Assembly: GCF_036898095.1 (NCBI RefSeq)
Contig: NC_090746.1
Span: 110,060,606-110,124,605, forward strand
DNA from: Palaemon carinicauda
Taxonomy: Eukaryota; Arthropoda; Malacostraca; Decapoda; Palaemonidae
Length of the DNA stretch: 64,000 nt
Direction: 5' to 3'
Shown: positions 37,346-48,463 of the stretch, in pieces
How positions within the stretch are numbered: position 1 is the stretch's first letter
How the letters are laid out: every line of letters starts with the position of its first letter
The notes under the pieces: generated by a model
What the model was told of the DNA's origin: nothing
Databases searched by the model: none
Seen by the model: only the letters and a program-made list of their open reading frames with translations
Made by a program: the position numbers and the translations under genes

Positions 37346-38164
37346 TTTATTCAATGTTATAGTTTTCCATATTTACTTTTTCATTTCAAAGCAAATCCTT
37401 CAAGAAAGTCCTATACAGTACTGTATATCCAGAAAGTACTTTGTGGTCTCGTTAAACAAACTTACACAGCAATCCAGATAACAGTGATACCTTAGATCTG
37501 TGGTTCCAAACCTTTTTAGCAGATGACCCCAATCATGCTCCTCCAGCCATAACTCCATGCCACTAGTTTTAGGCAGTGTATATAACCATATAATGGTTGT
37601 GCTGCATCTTACTTTATTAGTGACTGTAGGCTTTAAAAGCAAAGCCCAAGTATTATTTTTTAAGAGGTGATGTAATGCTGGAAAAAGAAGAGACAAAATT
37701 AACATGAATAAATTTAGTTCCCTTTGATATGAAAATTTTTATAAGAAAAATTTGCGTTACATTTCACAAAGGCAAGCTAAAGACAGAACTGTTTCTTATC
37801 GAGTGATAACTAATTTTAATGGGTGTCTTAAGGGTTGGATTTAACTGGTAAGTTTGTCTATTTATGGTTCAATCATAGAAAGTGCTTCTCTGAAATCCAA
37901 CATTAAATATACATTATTAAAGTCTTCTATACATAAATATATACAGTATATGAGTAGATTTATGAAGCCAGCAAAGTTGCTTATAAATGGCTTAAGGCCG
38001 TATTTGTTAGGACACTTCCGTTGAAATTATAAATACCCATGAAAAATTTTTGATGCATAATTAACGGTAATATACTCTACAGTATATTTTATAATTAGGG
38101 AAACAAATATATTTTGTTGAAACCATCTCATAATAAGGAATTCATATGTTTTAATATTAAGAGA
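37346..38164. other. Golgin-84 intron 7, low-copy part
   Basis: AT-rich sequence with no recognisable element. The short antisense ORF 37400-37705 has no family signature. Confidence 0.5.
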
Positions 38165-38845
38165 CTTGTGAGTACTTGGCAATCCCTGGGTTGGAAAGGG
38201 TGCCTTTGATAAACTTACACCTAAATTTGAAATGGAGAGTTATGGGGTCCTTTGACTGGCCAGACAGTACTTCATTGGATCTTTATCTCTGGTTACGGTT
38301 CACTCTCCCTTTGCCTACACATACATTGAATAGTCTGGCATATTCTTTACAGATTCTCATCTCTCCTCATACACCTGACAACACTGAGATTACCAAACTA
38401 TTTTTCTTCACCCAAGGGTTTAACTACTGCACTGTAATTGTTCAGTGGCTACTTTCCTCTAGGTAAGGATAGAGAGACTCTTTAGCTATGGTAAGCAGCT
38501 CTTCTAGAAGGACACTCCAAAATCAAACCAGTGTTCTCTAGTGTTGGGTAGTGCCATAGCCTCTGTACCACAGTCTTCCACTGTCTTGGGTTAGAGTTCT
38601 CTTGCTTGAGGGTACACTCGGGCACACTATTCTATCTAATTTCTCTCTTTCTTGTTTTGTTATAATTTTTATAGTTTATATAGGAAATATTTATTTTAAT
38701 GTTGTTGCTATTCTTAAAATATATTATTTTTCTTTTTTTCCTTTCCTCACTGAGCTATTTTCCCTGTTGGAGCCCCTGGGCTTATAGCATCTGGTTTTCC
38801 AACTAGGGTTGTAGCTTAGCAAGTAATAATAATAATGATAATAAT
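38165..38845 (+). mobile_element. Longest copy of the dispersed (AAT)n-tailed repeat
   Basis: The 3' part (CTTTCCTCACTGAGCTATTT, GGGCTTATAGCATCTGGTTT, CTAGGGTTGTAGCTTAGCAA, then AAT units) matches the copies at 4510, 5787, 6925 and 63563. This copy extends about 450 bp further upstream, through GGTACACTCGGGCACACTAT and GGCAGTGCCATAGCCTCTGT-like sequence to about 38165. Nested 5' truncation and a simple tail suggest a LINE-mobilised retroposon. The start coordinate is approximate. Confidence 0.65.
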
Positions 38846-40074
38846 AGCATATACTGTATGAGATAAGATAGGCTTTATGAGATTCTGTGTTACAAACAAA
38901 CCATTGCCTCAGCTGGCTTAATATCTACTATGATGGGAAGGTAATTTAGGATTGATGTCATCTGTCATGAAGGTACCATACCCAGTCACCGAAATGCAGT
39001 GGTGGACTCAGAAATCAGATATGATTGACCTAGAAGCTTATAGATAGACCTTGTAGTATATAAGAAAAGCTTGAAAAAAGAACCTGATACCACCGTGGGA
39101 GTTTTTAGATGATAAAGGTTAGCTTTCTGATTTATGTAAAAAAAGTAAATAAGCAAAAATGAATGATGGTATTATGGCAACCACCACAGTATCAAGAATG
39201 TTTTTGGATAAATGTGTAGATATCCATATGCTAGGTGTAGTTAGACTACCATCTTCAACCTTTCAATTTTTTTTACTTATTCATTGGATATTGAGTGTAA
39301 AGTGATGAAGTAGGCAAAGCACAAACTTCATGACTCTTTTTGTTTCGGTGAGATTGAAGTTCTCCTTTTAGATATAAGGGTAAGCCCTTTTTTGTAGTTT
39401 TTCCGAGCCCAAAGGTTATGATGCTCATAGTGAGTGACTGAAAGGGAGTTGGAAGAGATAAACAAACAGCAACATTGAACAATAATAAGACAATTAAATG
39501 AAGAATATAGTTTGTTGATAAGGGGAAGAATAATCACTAAACACTACCCTCTCCTTTGTGTATTTTTGGTAGATAGTTTGGTGCTGTCGTGCTTGAAATG
39601 GGTAAGAGAGAGATGGTTTCTAAGGATTTATCTGAAAAGTTTGGGAGTTGGGTTTCTGTAACGAAATGAAGGAGGAAGTTGACCCAATGACTGTGTATTT
39701 TGATTTGATTAGAAGTGAATGTATGTGTAGTTCACCAGTGATTTCAGGGGCAGAAAATTAAAAGTAAGCTGTTTATCATACGCAGAATCATCCTCAGGTT
39801 GCATCTAGGAAGAATTGTAAGACTATAAAAAAAAATGGTTCTATATGTGAGGGAAACTTTGAAATTGTTTTTTTCCCCTTTCTAGATTACTTGAAAAAAT
39901 AAAGGTGTTCGGAGTTAAGATACAGTCACAGAAAGAAACGCTGGGTTGAGCATCAAACTTTTTGTATGAGTTGAGAGGCCCTCGTCTGATGAAAGAATTC
40001 TTTGGCAATATTGTTTTGTATTATTATATAAATTTTTTATTATTAGCTATTTACAAGGTTATGATCACTTTCAG
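38846..40074. other. Golgin-84 intron 7, 3' part
   Basis: AT-rich low-copy sequence with no recognised repeat or gene. Confidence 0.5.
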
Positions 40075-40215
40075 GTTATTGGAAGGGGTGAATGAGAGTA
40101 GTGGTTTACACAATCACGCTTTGCAAACCGTGCAAGATCGTTTAGCCGAAGCTCAAAGTACACTAGATAAAGAGAGGCATCTTCATTCTACAACACAAGC
40201 AGAACTGACAAGAAG
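40075..40215 (+). CDS. GOLGA5: Golgin-84, coding exon 8
   Basis: The acceptor is ATCACTTTCAG ending at 40074 and the donor GTGAGT at 40216. It enters and leaves in phase 2. It encodes LLEGVNESSGLHNHALQTVQ, then DRLAEAQSTLDKERHLHSTT and QAELTRR, strongly helical with heptad Leu and Val, typical of the central golgin-84 rod (LxERLxEAxxxLxxE). Confidence 0.92.
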
Positions 40216-41300
40216 GTGAGTGAATGTAGGATCACCTAAGTAGATGGTTCAAAAGTTTAATGCATTTCTTTTTCTGGCTCCTCACGTGGCTGTTCAACCA
40301 TTTTCCCATGTGGAAGGCACTCGCTGCAGTTTGCCCTATGCATGACGCTGGCAGTTTGCCTTATGCATGACGCTGGCAGTACTAAAGGTTCCTTGCAGAG
40401 TCCCTTCAGTGTCAGGTGCATTTCTTGATGCTGTTTGATATTCATCCCCTGCCTATGCTCTTTTCCCATTTAGCAGTCCAACTTTACACTGCTTCGATAT
40501 TCACCTTTCATTCAAGGGCAAATTCTTTTGAGTGATGTAATGAGAATTTGTAACTGTGACTCATTGGTCATTTTGTATTACTCTGTGATGTAAAGTATTC
40601 AACTATTTCAGTATTTTCCTCTATATGACTTTACTCCTGTGATAGTGAATACTTCTTGATATTCACATGAAAATCCAGAAATTTAACCTGATTTGATTGC
40701 ACCACAAAAAAATACCTGAATAATTGAAGCTTGACACAAAGTGTAATTTTAGTTACCATTAATGTAAGCTGTGATTGATCTAATTAAGCTTCTAAATATT
40801 ACTGAACTATTGCTAATGTAGTTTAGTTCAAAATTTGTTTTCACAGATAGTAAAGAATTTAGCTGTGTGAGGTTTCTTTGTAAGGAAAATAGTGTTATGA
40901 GAATAATGTATTAGTAATTTATTTATCATGGTTTAACTTTTAAAAACATTTTCATCACAGTACTTTTTAATCTAGTGGTTTGAGTGCCATGTCATCAAAC
41001 CAAACTTGAAAATCAAATTGAATTATTCTTACTAAAGGGATTTTATGATTTGCTATACTTTTTAACAAAATATTAAGGGGTTAGTAATACTATGTAGTAT
41101 TTTGATAGCTAGCTCAAAAATTATGTGATATGCCGTTTTTATAGGAAAAATTGATTTGTTGTGTAAAATGAAATAAGGCTGAAATATCCTTTAGATTTTA
41201 TCTGAATTGTTTGTTTCAGCTATCCATGTTGCATTTATATTTTTTCCTCTTTCATAGATAAACCAAATTCATCAAAGTGGAAATAATGTTTTTATTTCAG
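40216..41300. other. Golgin-84 intron 8
   Basis: Contains a short tandem duplication at about 40327-40378 (GCAGTTTGCC plus ATGCATGACGCTG, unit near 26 bp). Otherwise AT-rich with nothing recognised. Confidence 0.55.
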
Positions 41301-41406
41301 GGTCACTCAATTAGAAGAAGAACAACAGGCAATGGTAGCAGCTATGACTGAAGCTCAAAGAAAATTTGAGGATGAGAAGAGTAAAGCACATCACCTCATA
41401 ACACAG
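41301..41406 (+). CDS. GOLGA5: Golgin-84, coding exon 9
   Basis: The acceptor is TTTTATTTCAG ending at 41300 and the donor GTTTGC at 41407. It enters in phase 2 and leaves in phase 0. It encodes VTQLEEEQQAMVAAMTEAQR and KFEDEKSKAHHLITQ, coiled coil. The acidic and basic residues flanking hydrophobic heptads fit the rod domain. Confidence 0.9.
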
Positions 41407-41685
41407 GTTTGCTATTTTTATAATTCCTGTTTCGTGTCAGTTCGCTTATATAGCAGATGTAAGGATCTGTTCAAGAATGTGCAAGTAATATAGCTTGAAA
41501 TAAGTACAAAACATCATTTAGATGCATGAGGTTTTGTATCCTCTATTATAGTAATGTATTTTAATTATATTTGAATTGTAATTTGTTATTTTGTACTAGA
41601 ATTAGTTAAGAAATGAACAAACAGCAAGGAGATTTTTGTTTATATACAGTATAGTAATAGTTGTATAAATTTCTTGTATCTTCAG

Positions 41686-41873
41686 ATTAATTCTCTTCGC
41701 GGTGAATTAACAGCATCAAGGGAGGAACTAAACGAATATAAAGCTAAGGCAAGTCGTATTTTGCAAAATAAAGAGAAGCTTATAACAAGTCTAAAAGAAG
41801 AAAGAGGAGGGGATGGCTCTTTTGATGGTGATCCAGAAAGTCAAATACATCATGCTGAATTGCTTCAAATCAG
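41686..41873 (+). CDS. GOLGA5: Golgin-84, coding exon 10
   Basis: The acceptor is TATCTTCAG ending at 41685 and the donor GTACTA at 41874. It enters in phase 0 and leaves in phase 2. It encodes INSLRGELTASREELNEYKA, then KASRILQNKEKLITSLKEER. The KAxRILQxKEKLIxSLKE block is the most recognisable golgin-84 signature in the window. A Gly/Asp-rich break (GGDGSFDGDPE) follows, then the coiled coil restarts. The following intron is 19.9 kb and carries E-E, E-F and the E-G relic. Confidence 0.95.
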
Positions 41874-42026
41874 GTACTAGTAACTAGATTCTTTTAGGTT
41901 GCATGAAAGACTAAAGGCTCTGTTAGATTTTGCATTTAGCTGCAGAAAAATAACTTTGTATATGATGATGACAATACTTTTGAAGTTTTTTTGGTAGTAA
42001 ATTTCAGTTTTAAATATTTAACTTAG

Positions 42027-42182
42027 CCGGTGAATATATAATAGCTGCAACTCTGCGGCTCGACAGAAAACACACTCAAAAAACTCGCGAGCGATCGCTA
42101 TGAAGGTTGCGGGTGTGCCCACCAGCGCCAACTGTCGGCCAGATACCACTCTTGCATGTAAACAAACCCTTCAATTCTTCTC
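42027..42182. repeat. E-E left inverted terminal repeat
   Basis: Begins CCGGTGAATATATAATAGCT and ends CCCTTCAATTCTTCTC. It pairs with 48267-48422. It shares the GCGAGCGATCGC core with the E-D repeat but has a different stretch (GCAACTCTGCGGCTC) beside it. Confidence 0.93.
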
Positions 42183-43004
42183 TGTCGACGTTGACGACAA
42201 GACGTATCAATACTCGCTGTAGAACCTGGAGTTTTCTCAACATATTTGGTGAAGTACTTCATTTTGGTTTGAGCTTTCGCAGTGCAGGTGTTTTATCTTC
42301 ATCTTAAATCTTGAACTCGTTTTTGGATAGATTTAATTTTTGATGACAAGAGAGAGAGTATGGACTTTCTTTGACTTTTAAATGGCCGACCCTTCCCTTA
42401 GACGGAAGTGTGTTTTAGGCTTTTAGCAATTATCTCATCACGTTATAAATTAATTATAGATTTTCCTCTATATATTTTATATCTCAACCTCCTTTATTAG
42501 GCCTCTTCGATTAGCTTTCCATTTATAATAAACATCAAAATAAATTTTAATGATTTGTTTATATGCGACCTTTCCTGAGAGTAGGCGGTCCTAACTTGGA
42601 AACCGAAGTTAAACAACGTTGAGCCCTTTTCAATCGTAAATAACTTTTACAGAGCTAATGATTTAAAACTTATTAAATGAAATATTTTTAGTAAATATTT
42701 TATGATAGTTTTTTTTCTTTGAATAGTCTTCGTACTGTTTTCAAAGATGAACTAACGTTTAGTTTATTTATGCTACGCAGTTTGCGCTCTATCGTTACGA
42801 TAGAGAGAGAGAGTATCACGGTTTCACTTTGCAGAAAGAGTAAATCGATTCTGACGTTTTGTTCTTTTTTCTTTCAAAGCTTAAATGTTTTAAAGACTAT
42901 TTTAAAGGAACTTTTAATTGAAAAACCTTTCAGTTTTTTCCTTTGGTCAAATAACCTGTTTATTGACGAAAGGTAAGTGGGCTCTTCTCTTCGGTGCGAA
43001 ATCA

Positions 43005-43035
<31 letters not shown>

Positions 43036-43450
43036 CGGAGAGAGAGAGAGGAGAGAGAACGTTCCGATCTTTATCTCGTCCCAAGCGAGTAACGTTGTTC
43101 TCGAGTTACTCTCGTCCCTAGTCTCTGTACGGGGAGAAAGGATAAAACTTTTTTAGTTTTTATTCTCGTCCCAAGGCACTTTACGGTGAGAGATTGAAAA
43201 CGTAGTTTTGAATGAACTAGTGTTTAGTCTCTTCCCCAGCCACTGATTTTTTTTATCTTAAAATATGTTTACTGTTTTTTGCTGGTATTAATGTGCTTAC
43301 ATTATACGACTGATTTCGCAATTATAACCTTTTGATAGAGGGTAGAATTGCGTGCTTCAGGTAGAAATCAGTTTTATTCATACCTAATGTGAATTGTTAA
43401 AAAATTCGATTTCAGTGAATTAAGTGCAAAACAGAAAATCGTAGTGATAA
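42183..43450 (+). other. E-E leader without ORF
   Basis: Aligns with the E-D leader. It has the 5S-like segment at 42602-42625, the hairpin CTCTATCGTTACGATAGAG at 42787-42805, a GA tract (about 43006-43053), and TCTCGTCCC-type repeats at 43074-43175. Confidence 0.6.
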
Positions 43451-43451
43451 A

Positions 43452-44600
43452 GTGATATTGCGCAAAGTGTTATCAGTGTTGCGACCGAGGGTTCGTCTGT
43501 TCGTGCCTGTCGTTCGCCTAGTCCGGGACCTCTTGCAAGCTCCCAAGCCCAGGGGAGAAGTAATGTCGTACGACTTATGGGTTCGAGAGGCCTTGATCAG
43601 CGAACAGACGTTCCCTCTATGGTATCAGGTGTATCTTACCAAGATCACCCCTACCATAAGGCGAGAGAGACGATTTTCTCCTCGTCATCCGAAGGCTTTT
43701 CGCATAAGAAACCGTGGAACAAGGTTTCGAGGCCCTTTAAGCGAAAGTCAGTCCTTTCAGGACAGGTCCAGCGTCCTTGTTTTAACCATTAGGACAGCTC
43801 TGACCCTATGCAGTCATCGGAAGACTGCTCGCCGCCTAAACAAAAGCGTAACACAGACTCCGAGAGTCTTTTTGTAGGCAAGGTTTTGCAGTCACAGACG
43901 TTACCCTCGTCTCTTACCGCAACCATTCCCGTTGATCCTGAATGGGTTGTACGGCAAGACATGCAGAATAAGCTTGCCTCCCTTATGGAAGACTATTCTG
44001 CCGATAAGTCCGTTGAGCCTAGCCGTTTATCTCATCGAGATCCTGGCCTTCAGCCACCCTAACGTTCCTTTGTGCGTCCTGTTGACGTTGGCGTAGCCAA
44101 GTCACGTCAGTCAGGTTGTTTAGAACCACACTCGATGCGGTCTCGTGTGGATTTTCAGCCACATTTGGACGTTAGGCCACTTGCTGATGCTCCTGTTGAC
44201 GTTCAGGACGTTCGCCAACAATCGGAGTTGACTTGTTTTGACGCTGAGCGTCAACCTCCGCATTCTAGAGTTGTTTTGACTGCTCAGACTAGGCGGTCAA
44301 AGCAGTCTCGAGTGGACGCTGTGCGTCCTCACGCACCTGTTGTTGTTGACAGTTCACAGACTGTCAAGCAGTTACATGATGTTGCGTCCTGGTCCGCTAC
44401 TAATGCACCAGTGTGTGTGGACTCTGCTTGTAAAGCATTGCCACCACGGTAGGTCTCTCCCTTGCTTGAGACTCGGCTCTTGTCGGACAAGGTTCCTTCA
44501 GATGAGGAAGTTGCTGTTCCCCCTCCTACTGATATTCCCTTGAGGACTCTGTCAGACGGAGAGGAGCCTAAAGCTGCTTAGCCCTCTATGGACTTTAAAT
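43452..44600 (+). pseudogene. E-E gag-like region, broken
   Basis: Three sense ORFs in sequence (43452-43877, 43808-44062, 44072-44452) correspond to the single gag-like region of E-D, with shared PFKRKSVLSGQVQRP, WVVRQDMQNKLASLM and VDVQDVRQQ-type segments. The gaps and overlaps are frameshifts. The Gln-, Val- and Arg-rich composition and position ahead of RT are the only grounds for calling it gag; its function is not shown. Confidence 0.6.
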
Positions 44601-44871
44601 AAATCATGCTGATTTTTAAGGATCTTTGTCCGGATCTTTTTGTAACTGCTGCTCCTCGTTCGCCTAAACGTCAGAGCTTACACTAGGCCTAGCTACTTCA
44701 AAGCCGTTGTTTTATAAGCTAGTGCTCTCTCGCTCTTCTAAGAGAGCTTTACGTTTGCTAGGCGACTGGTTTATCACCAGGAGGAGTTTGGGGGAGACAG
44801 CCTTTGCTTTCCCTACTTTTAAGCTGGCTTATAGAGCGAGAGTCTGATATGACACGAGAGAAGTTCTCGGC

Positions 44872-45669
44872 TTGGGAGTTCCTGCCTCTGCCCAGATAGA
44901 CTTCTCAAACCTCATAGACTCTCCCTGGCGCCTGGCCATGAGACGCTCCAAGATTTTACAGGTCGACTTCAGAGCTATTTTCGAGCGTTTGAAGTTTTGC
45001 TGTACAATTATGTCATGCATAAACAAGGCTTTCAGGGATGGCTCCAATGATCTGACAGCCACGTTCTCTGCAGGAACAAGTCCCTCAGGGATGGCTCCAA
45101 TGATCTGGCAGCCATGTTCACTGCAGGAGTACGTAAGAGGCAAGTGCGCTCAATGTGTTCATTGTCAAGACAAACTTCACGATGAAGTCTACCAGGCTGT
45201 CTTGACAGCATTTATGGAAGGCGACTGGATGGTCTCTCTCGACCTTCAGGAGGCATACTTCCACATTCCTATACACCCGGATTCCCAACCGTTTCTGAGG
45301 TTTGTTTACAGGAATGTGGGGTACCAGTTTCGAGCCCTGTGCTTTGGCCTTAGTCCTGCGCCTCTCGTGTTTACGAGGCTCATGAGGAATGTGGCAAAAT
45401 CCCTCCATCTATCGGGGATCCGAGCCTCCCTGTACTTGGACGACTGGCTTCTCAGAGCATCGTCCAGTCTTCGCTGTCTGCAGGATCTACATTGGACGTT
45501 GAGTCTGGCCAGGGAGTTGGGACTTTTGGTCAACCTAAAAGTCCCAACTGATCCCATCCCAGATTATTCTATATTTGGGGATGGAGATTCGCAGTCAAGC
45601 CCTGCTCGAAGTCCAACTAATGCTGAAAAGAAAACGTTTATTCAGTCAGGAGTTGGAACAGTCTCGTAG
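44872..45669 (+). pseudogene. E-E reverse transcriptase
   Basis: A 265-codon open frame. GDWMVSLDLQEAYFHIPIHP carries the first catalytic Asp, FGLSPAPLVFTR the conserved palm loop, and LYLDDWLLRASS (45429-45465) the YxDD motif. After VNLKVPTDPIPDYSIFGDG the frame diverges from the thumb seen in E-D and E-F (YLGL or YLGMD), which shows a frameshift near 45580. The enzyme would copy element RNA into cDNA. It is missing its C-terminal domains in frame, so it is listed as a pseudogene. Confidence 0.9.
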
Positions 45670-45839
45670 GGACTCTCTCATCCCTGGAGCAGTTTGTCTC
45701 ACTAGGGAGACTACCCCTTCTGCCTCTCCGGTTCCATCTAGCCTCTCACTGGAACTAGGACAAGACATTAGAGACGGTATCATTCCCAGTCTCCGAACCA
45801 GTAAAGGCATGCCTGAAATGGTGGGACAGCAATATCAGT

Positions 45840-46828
45840 CTGAGAGAGGGACTATCCCTAGCAGTCAAGAACCCAAACCACGTGTTGTCCTCAGACGCGT
45901 TGGGTTTGGGTTGGGGTGCGACCCTTTACGGTCGGGAATGCTCGGGTCTGTGGACCTCAAGTCAGAAGAGCATGCACATCAACGGCAAGGAGCTATTAGC
46001 AGTCCACTTGGCCTTGATGATATTAGAAAGCTTCTTCGAAACTAAGTGGTAGAGGTCAACTCAGACAACACCACAACTTTGGCGTACATCTCCAAGCAAG
46101 GAGGCACACACTCCTTCACGCTGCTCGAGATCGCAAGGGACCTTCTCTTATGGTCAAGAATTCGAGGCATCTCCCTGTTGACGAGATTCATCCAGGGGGA
46201 CTTGAACGTCTTGGCAGACTGTCTCAGTCGGAGGGGTCAGGTGATACCCACGGAATGGACCCTCCACAAGGACGTGGGCAAGAGTCTTTGGGCTACTTGG
46301 GGTCAACCCACCATAGACCTCTTTGCCTCTTCGTTGACCAAAAGGTTACCAATCTATTGCTCTCCAGTCCTAGATACAGAAGCAATCTACATAGACGCGT
46401 TTCTACTGGATTGGTCTTTTATGGACTTATATGCATTCCCACCATTCAAGATAGTCAACAAGGTACTGCAGAAGTTCGCCTCTCACGAAGGGACAAGGTT
46501 GACGTTGGTTGCTACCCTCTGGCCCGCGAGAGAGTGGTTCACCGAGGTACTTCAATGGCTGGTAGACTTTCCAAGAAGTCTTCCTCTAAGGGTAGATCTG
46601 TTACGTCAGCCCCACGTAAAGAATGTCCATCAAAGCCTCCCCGCTCTTCGTCTGACTTCCTTCAGCCTATCGAAAGACTCTCAAGAGCTAGAGGCTTTTC
46701 GAAGGAGGCAGTCAGTGCGATTGCAAGAGCTAGGAGAGCTTCTACCATTAGAGTATACCAGTCGAAGTGGGAAGTCTTTCGAGACTGGTGCAAGTCAGCA
46801 TCTGTGTCCTCGTCCAGTACCTCTGTAG
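45840..46828 (+). pseudogene. E-E RNase H / methyltransferase-like region
   Basis: RNase H pieces are the RECSGLWT and KELLAVHLAL-type segment (about 45935-46010) and, after a stop at 46042, VEVNSDNTTTLAYISKQGGT with a catalytic Asp and FIQGDLNVLADCLSRRGQVI. The open frame 46046-46828 continues with WGQPTIDLFASSLTKRLPIY, DAFLLDWSFMDLYAFPPFKI and LVATLWPAREWFTEVLQWLV. This block sits where DIRS elements carry a Dam-like methyltransferase. Its last 680 bp overlap the recombinase ORF in another frame. Confidence 0.82.
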
Positions 46829-47730
46829 CCCAAATCGCAGATTTTCTTTTACATCTGAGAAAGGTTCGCTCCCTTTCAGCTCCCACGATTAAGGGCTACA
46901 GGAGCATGTTGGCTTCGGTCTTTCGACATAGAGGCTTAGATCTTTCCAACAATAAAGATCTCCAAGATCTCCTTAAGTCTTTCGAGACCTCTAAGGAACG
47001 TCGTTTGGCAACTCCTGGATGGAACTTAGACGTGGTCCTAAGGTTCCTCATGTCAGACAGGTTTGAGCCATTACATTCAGCCTCCCTGAAGGATCTCACC
47101 CTCAAGACACTTTTCCTAGTGTGCTTGGCTTCGGCTAAAAGGGTCAGTGAACTTCATGCCTTCAGTAAGAACATCGGCTTTTCTACAGAAAAAAACCACT
47201 TGTTCACTTCAACTTGGTTTCCTGGCCAAAAATGAACTGCCTTCTCGTCCTTGGCCTAAATCTTTTGATATTCCTTGCTTATCAGAGATCGTAGGCAACG
47301 AACTGGAAAGAGTATTATGTCCTGTTAGAGCTCTTAAGTTCGATTTAGCCCGTACTAAGTCATTACGAGGTAAATCTGAGGCATTATGGTGCTCAGTTAA
47401 GAAACCTTCATTGCCTATGTCAAAGAATGCTTTGTCATATTTTATCAGATTTTTTTAATACGAGAAGCTCATTCTCACTTGAATGAGAAAGACCGATGTT
47501 TGCTTAAGGTTAAGACGCACGAAGTTAGAGATATAGCAACCTCCGTGGCCTTCAAGCAAAATAAATCTCTGCAAAGTATTATGGACGCGACTTTTTGGAG
47601 AAGCAAGTCAATGTTCGCGTCATTTTACTTAATAGATGTCCAGACTCTTTACGAGGACTGCTACACACTGGGTCCATTCGTAGCAGCGAGTGCAGTAGTA
47701 GGTGAGGGTTCTACCACTACACTTCCCTAA
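46590..47730 (+). pseudogene. E-E tyrosine recombinase, two frameshifts
   Basis: The N-terminal core-binding part is IRVYQSKWEVFRDWCKSASV and APTIKGYRSMLASVFRHRGL; the first catalytic Arg lies in CLASAKRVSELHAFS. The frame changes near 47190 and again near 47456. The last piece (47479-47730) holds KTHEVRDIATS (HxxR, residues 14-17) and FASFYLIDVQTLYE with the candidate nucleophile Tyr at residue 50, then the LGPFVAASAVV tail. All catalytic residues are present but not in one frame. The family inserts circular cDNA by strand exchange. Confidence 0.9.
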
Positions 47731-48127
47731 TTCCAATATCCTTTTAATGTCTCTTGAAATGTTTTTAATATTGTTTTATGGGTTGTCCGGAAGGCTAAGA
47801 AGCCTTTCGCATCCTGGTTGATTTGGCGGGTGGTCAAAGTCATTTCTTGAGAGCGCCCAGATTAGGGGTTTGATGAGGTCCTGTTGTATGGGTTGCAACC
47901 CTTGATACTTCAGCTCCTGGGAGTCTTTCAGCATCCTAAGAGGATCGCTGGGCTCCGTGAGGAAGACAGACTTACAAGGCAGAGTAATCGTCTAAGTCAA
48001 CTTCCTTACCAGGTACCTATATATTTTGGTTTTGTTATATTGATAACTGTCAAAATGAAAAAACTCTTAGCCTATACGCTGTAAACTTAATTAACTCTGG
48101 TCTCTACCCACCGCCTTGGGTGTGAAT

Positions 48128-48223
48128 CAGCTATTATATATTCACCGGCTAAGTTAAATATTTAAAAATGATATTTTAATTATAAAATAAATTTTTGAAT
48201 ATACTTACCTGGTGAATATATAA
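48128..48223. repeat. E-E internal complementary region
   Basis: Complement of the left outer end (ACCGGCTAAGTTAAATATTT) joined to the complement of the right outer end (AAATTTTTGAATATACTTAC). Confidence 0.9.
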
Positions 48224-48266
48224 ATTAAAGACCCTCCCTTCCTCCCCAATAGAGACGCAGCGGGAC

Positions 48267-48422
48267 GAGAAGAATTGAAGGGTTTGTTTACATGCAAGAG
48301 TGGTATCTGGCCGACAGTTGGCGCTGGTGGCCACACCCGCAACCTTCATAGCGATCGCTCGCGAGTTTTTTGAGTGTGTTTTCTGTCGAGCCGCAGAGTT
48401 GCAGCTATTATATATTCACCGG
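48267..48422. repeat. E-E right inverted terminal repeat
   Basis: Inverted partner of 42027-42182. The outer edge ends CACCGGGTAAGTATATTC, as in E-D. Confidence 0.93.
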
Positions 48423-48463
48423 GTAAGTATATTCAAAAATTTATTTTATAATTAAAATATCAT

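Larger units (their letters stand above)
42008..48463 (+). mobile_element. DIRS-like retrotransposon E-E (family 1)
   Basis: Inverted terminal repeats 42027-42182 and 48267-48422 differ at about one position over 156 bp by eye. The internal complementary region is 48128-48223. This is the best-preserved copy, with gag-like ORFs, RT with YLDDW, RNase H, the methyltransferase-like block and a recombinase with both HxxR and the nucleophilic Tyr. The pol ORF (46046-46828) overlaps the recombinase ORF (46150-47235) in another frame, as in other DIRS elements. Frameshifts in RT/RNase H and recombinase make it non-autonomous as it stands. It is in sense orientation in a golgin-84 intron. Confidence 0.93.

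Noticed and set aside
36778..37495. Three overlapping ORFs of about 200 codons rich in Ser, Leu, Cys and Tyr
   Set aside because: They are translations of a 35-38 bp minisatellite within a golgin-84 intron.
45118..45557. Antisense ORFs over the E-E reverse transcriptase
   Set aside because: The sense strand carries clear RT motifs, so these are shadows.
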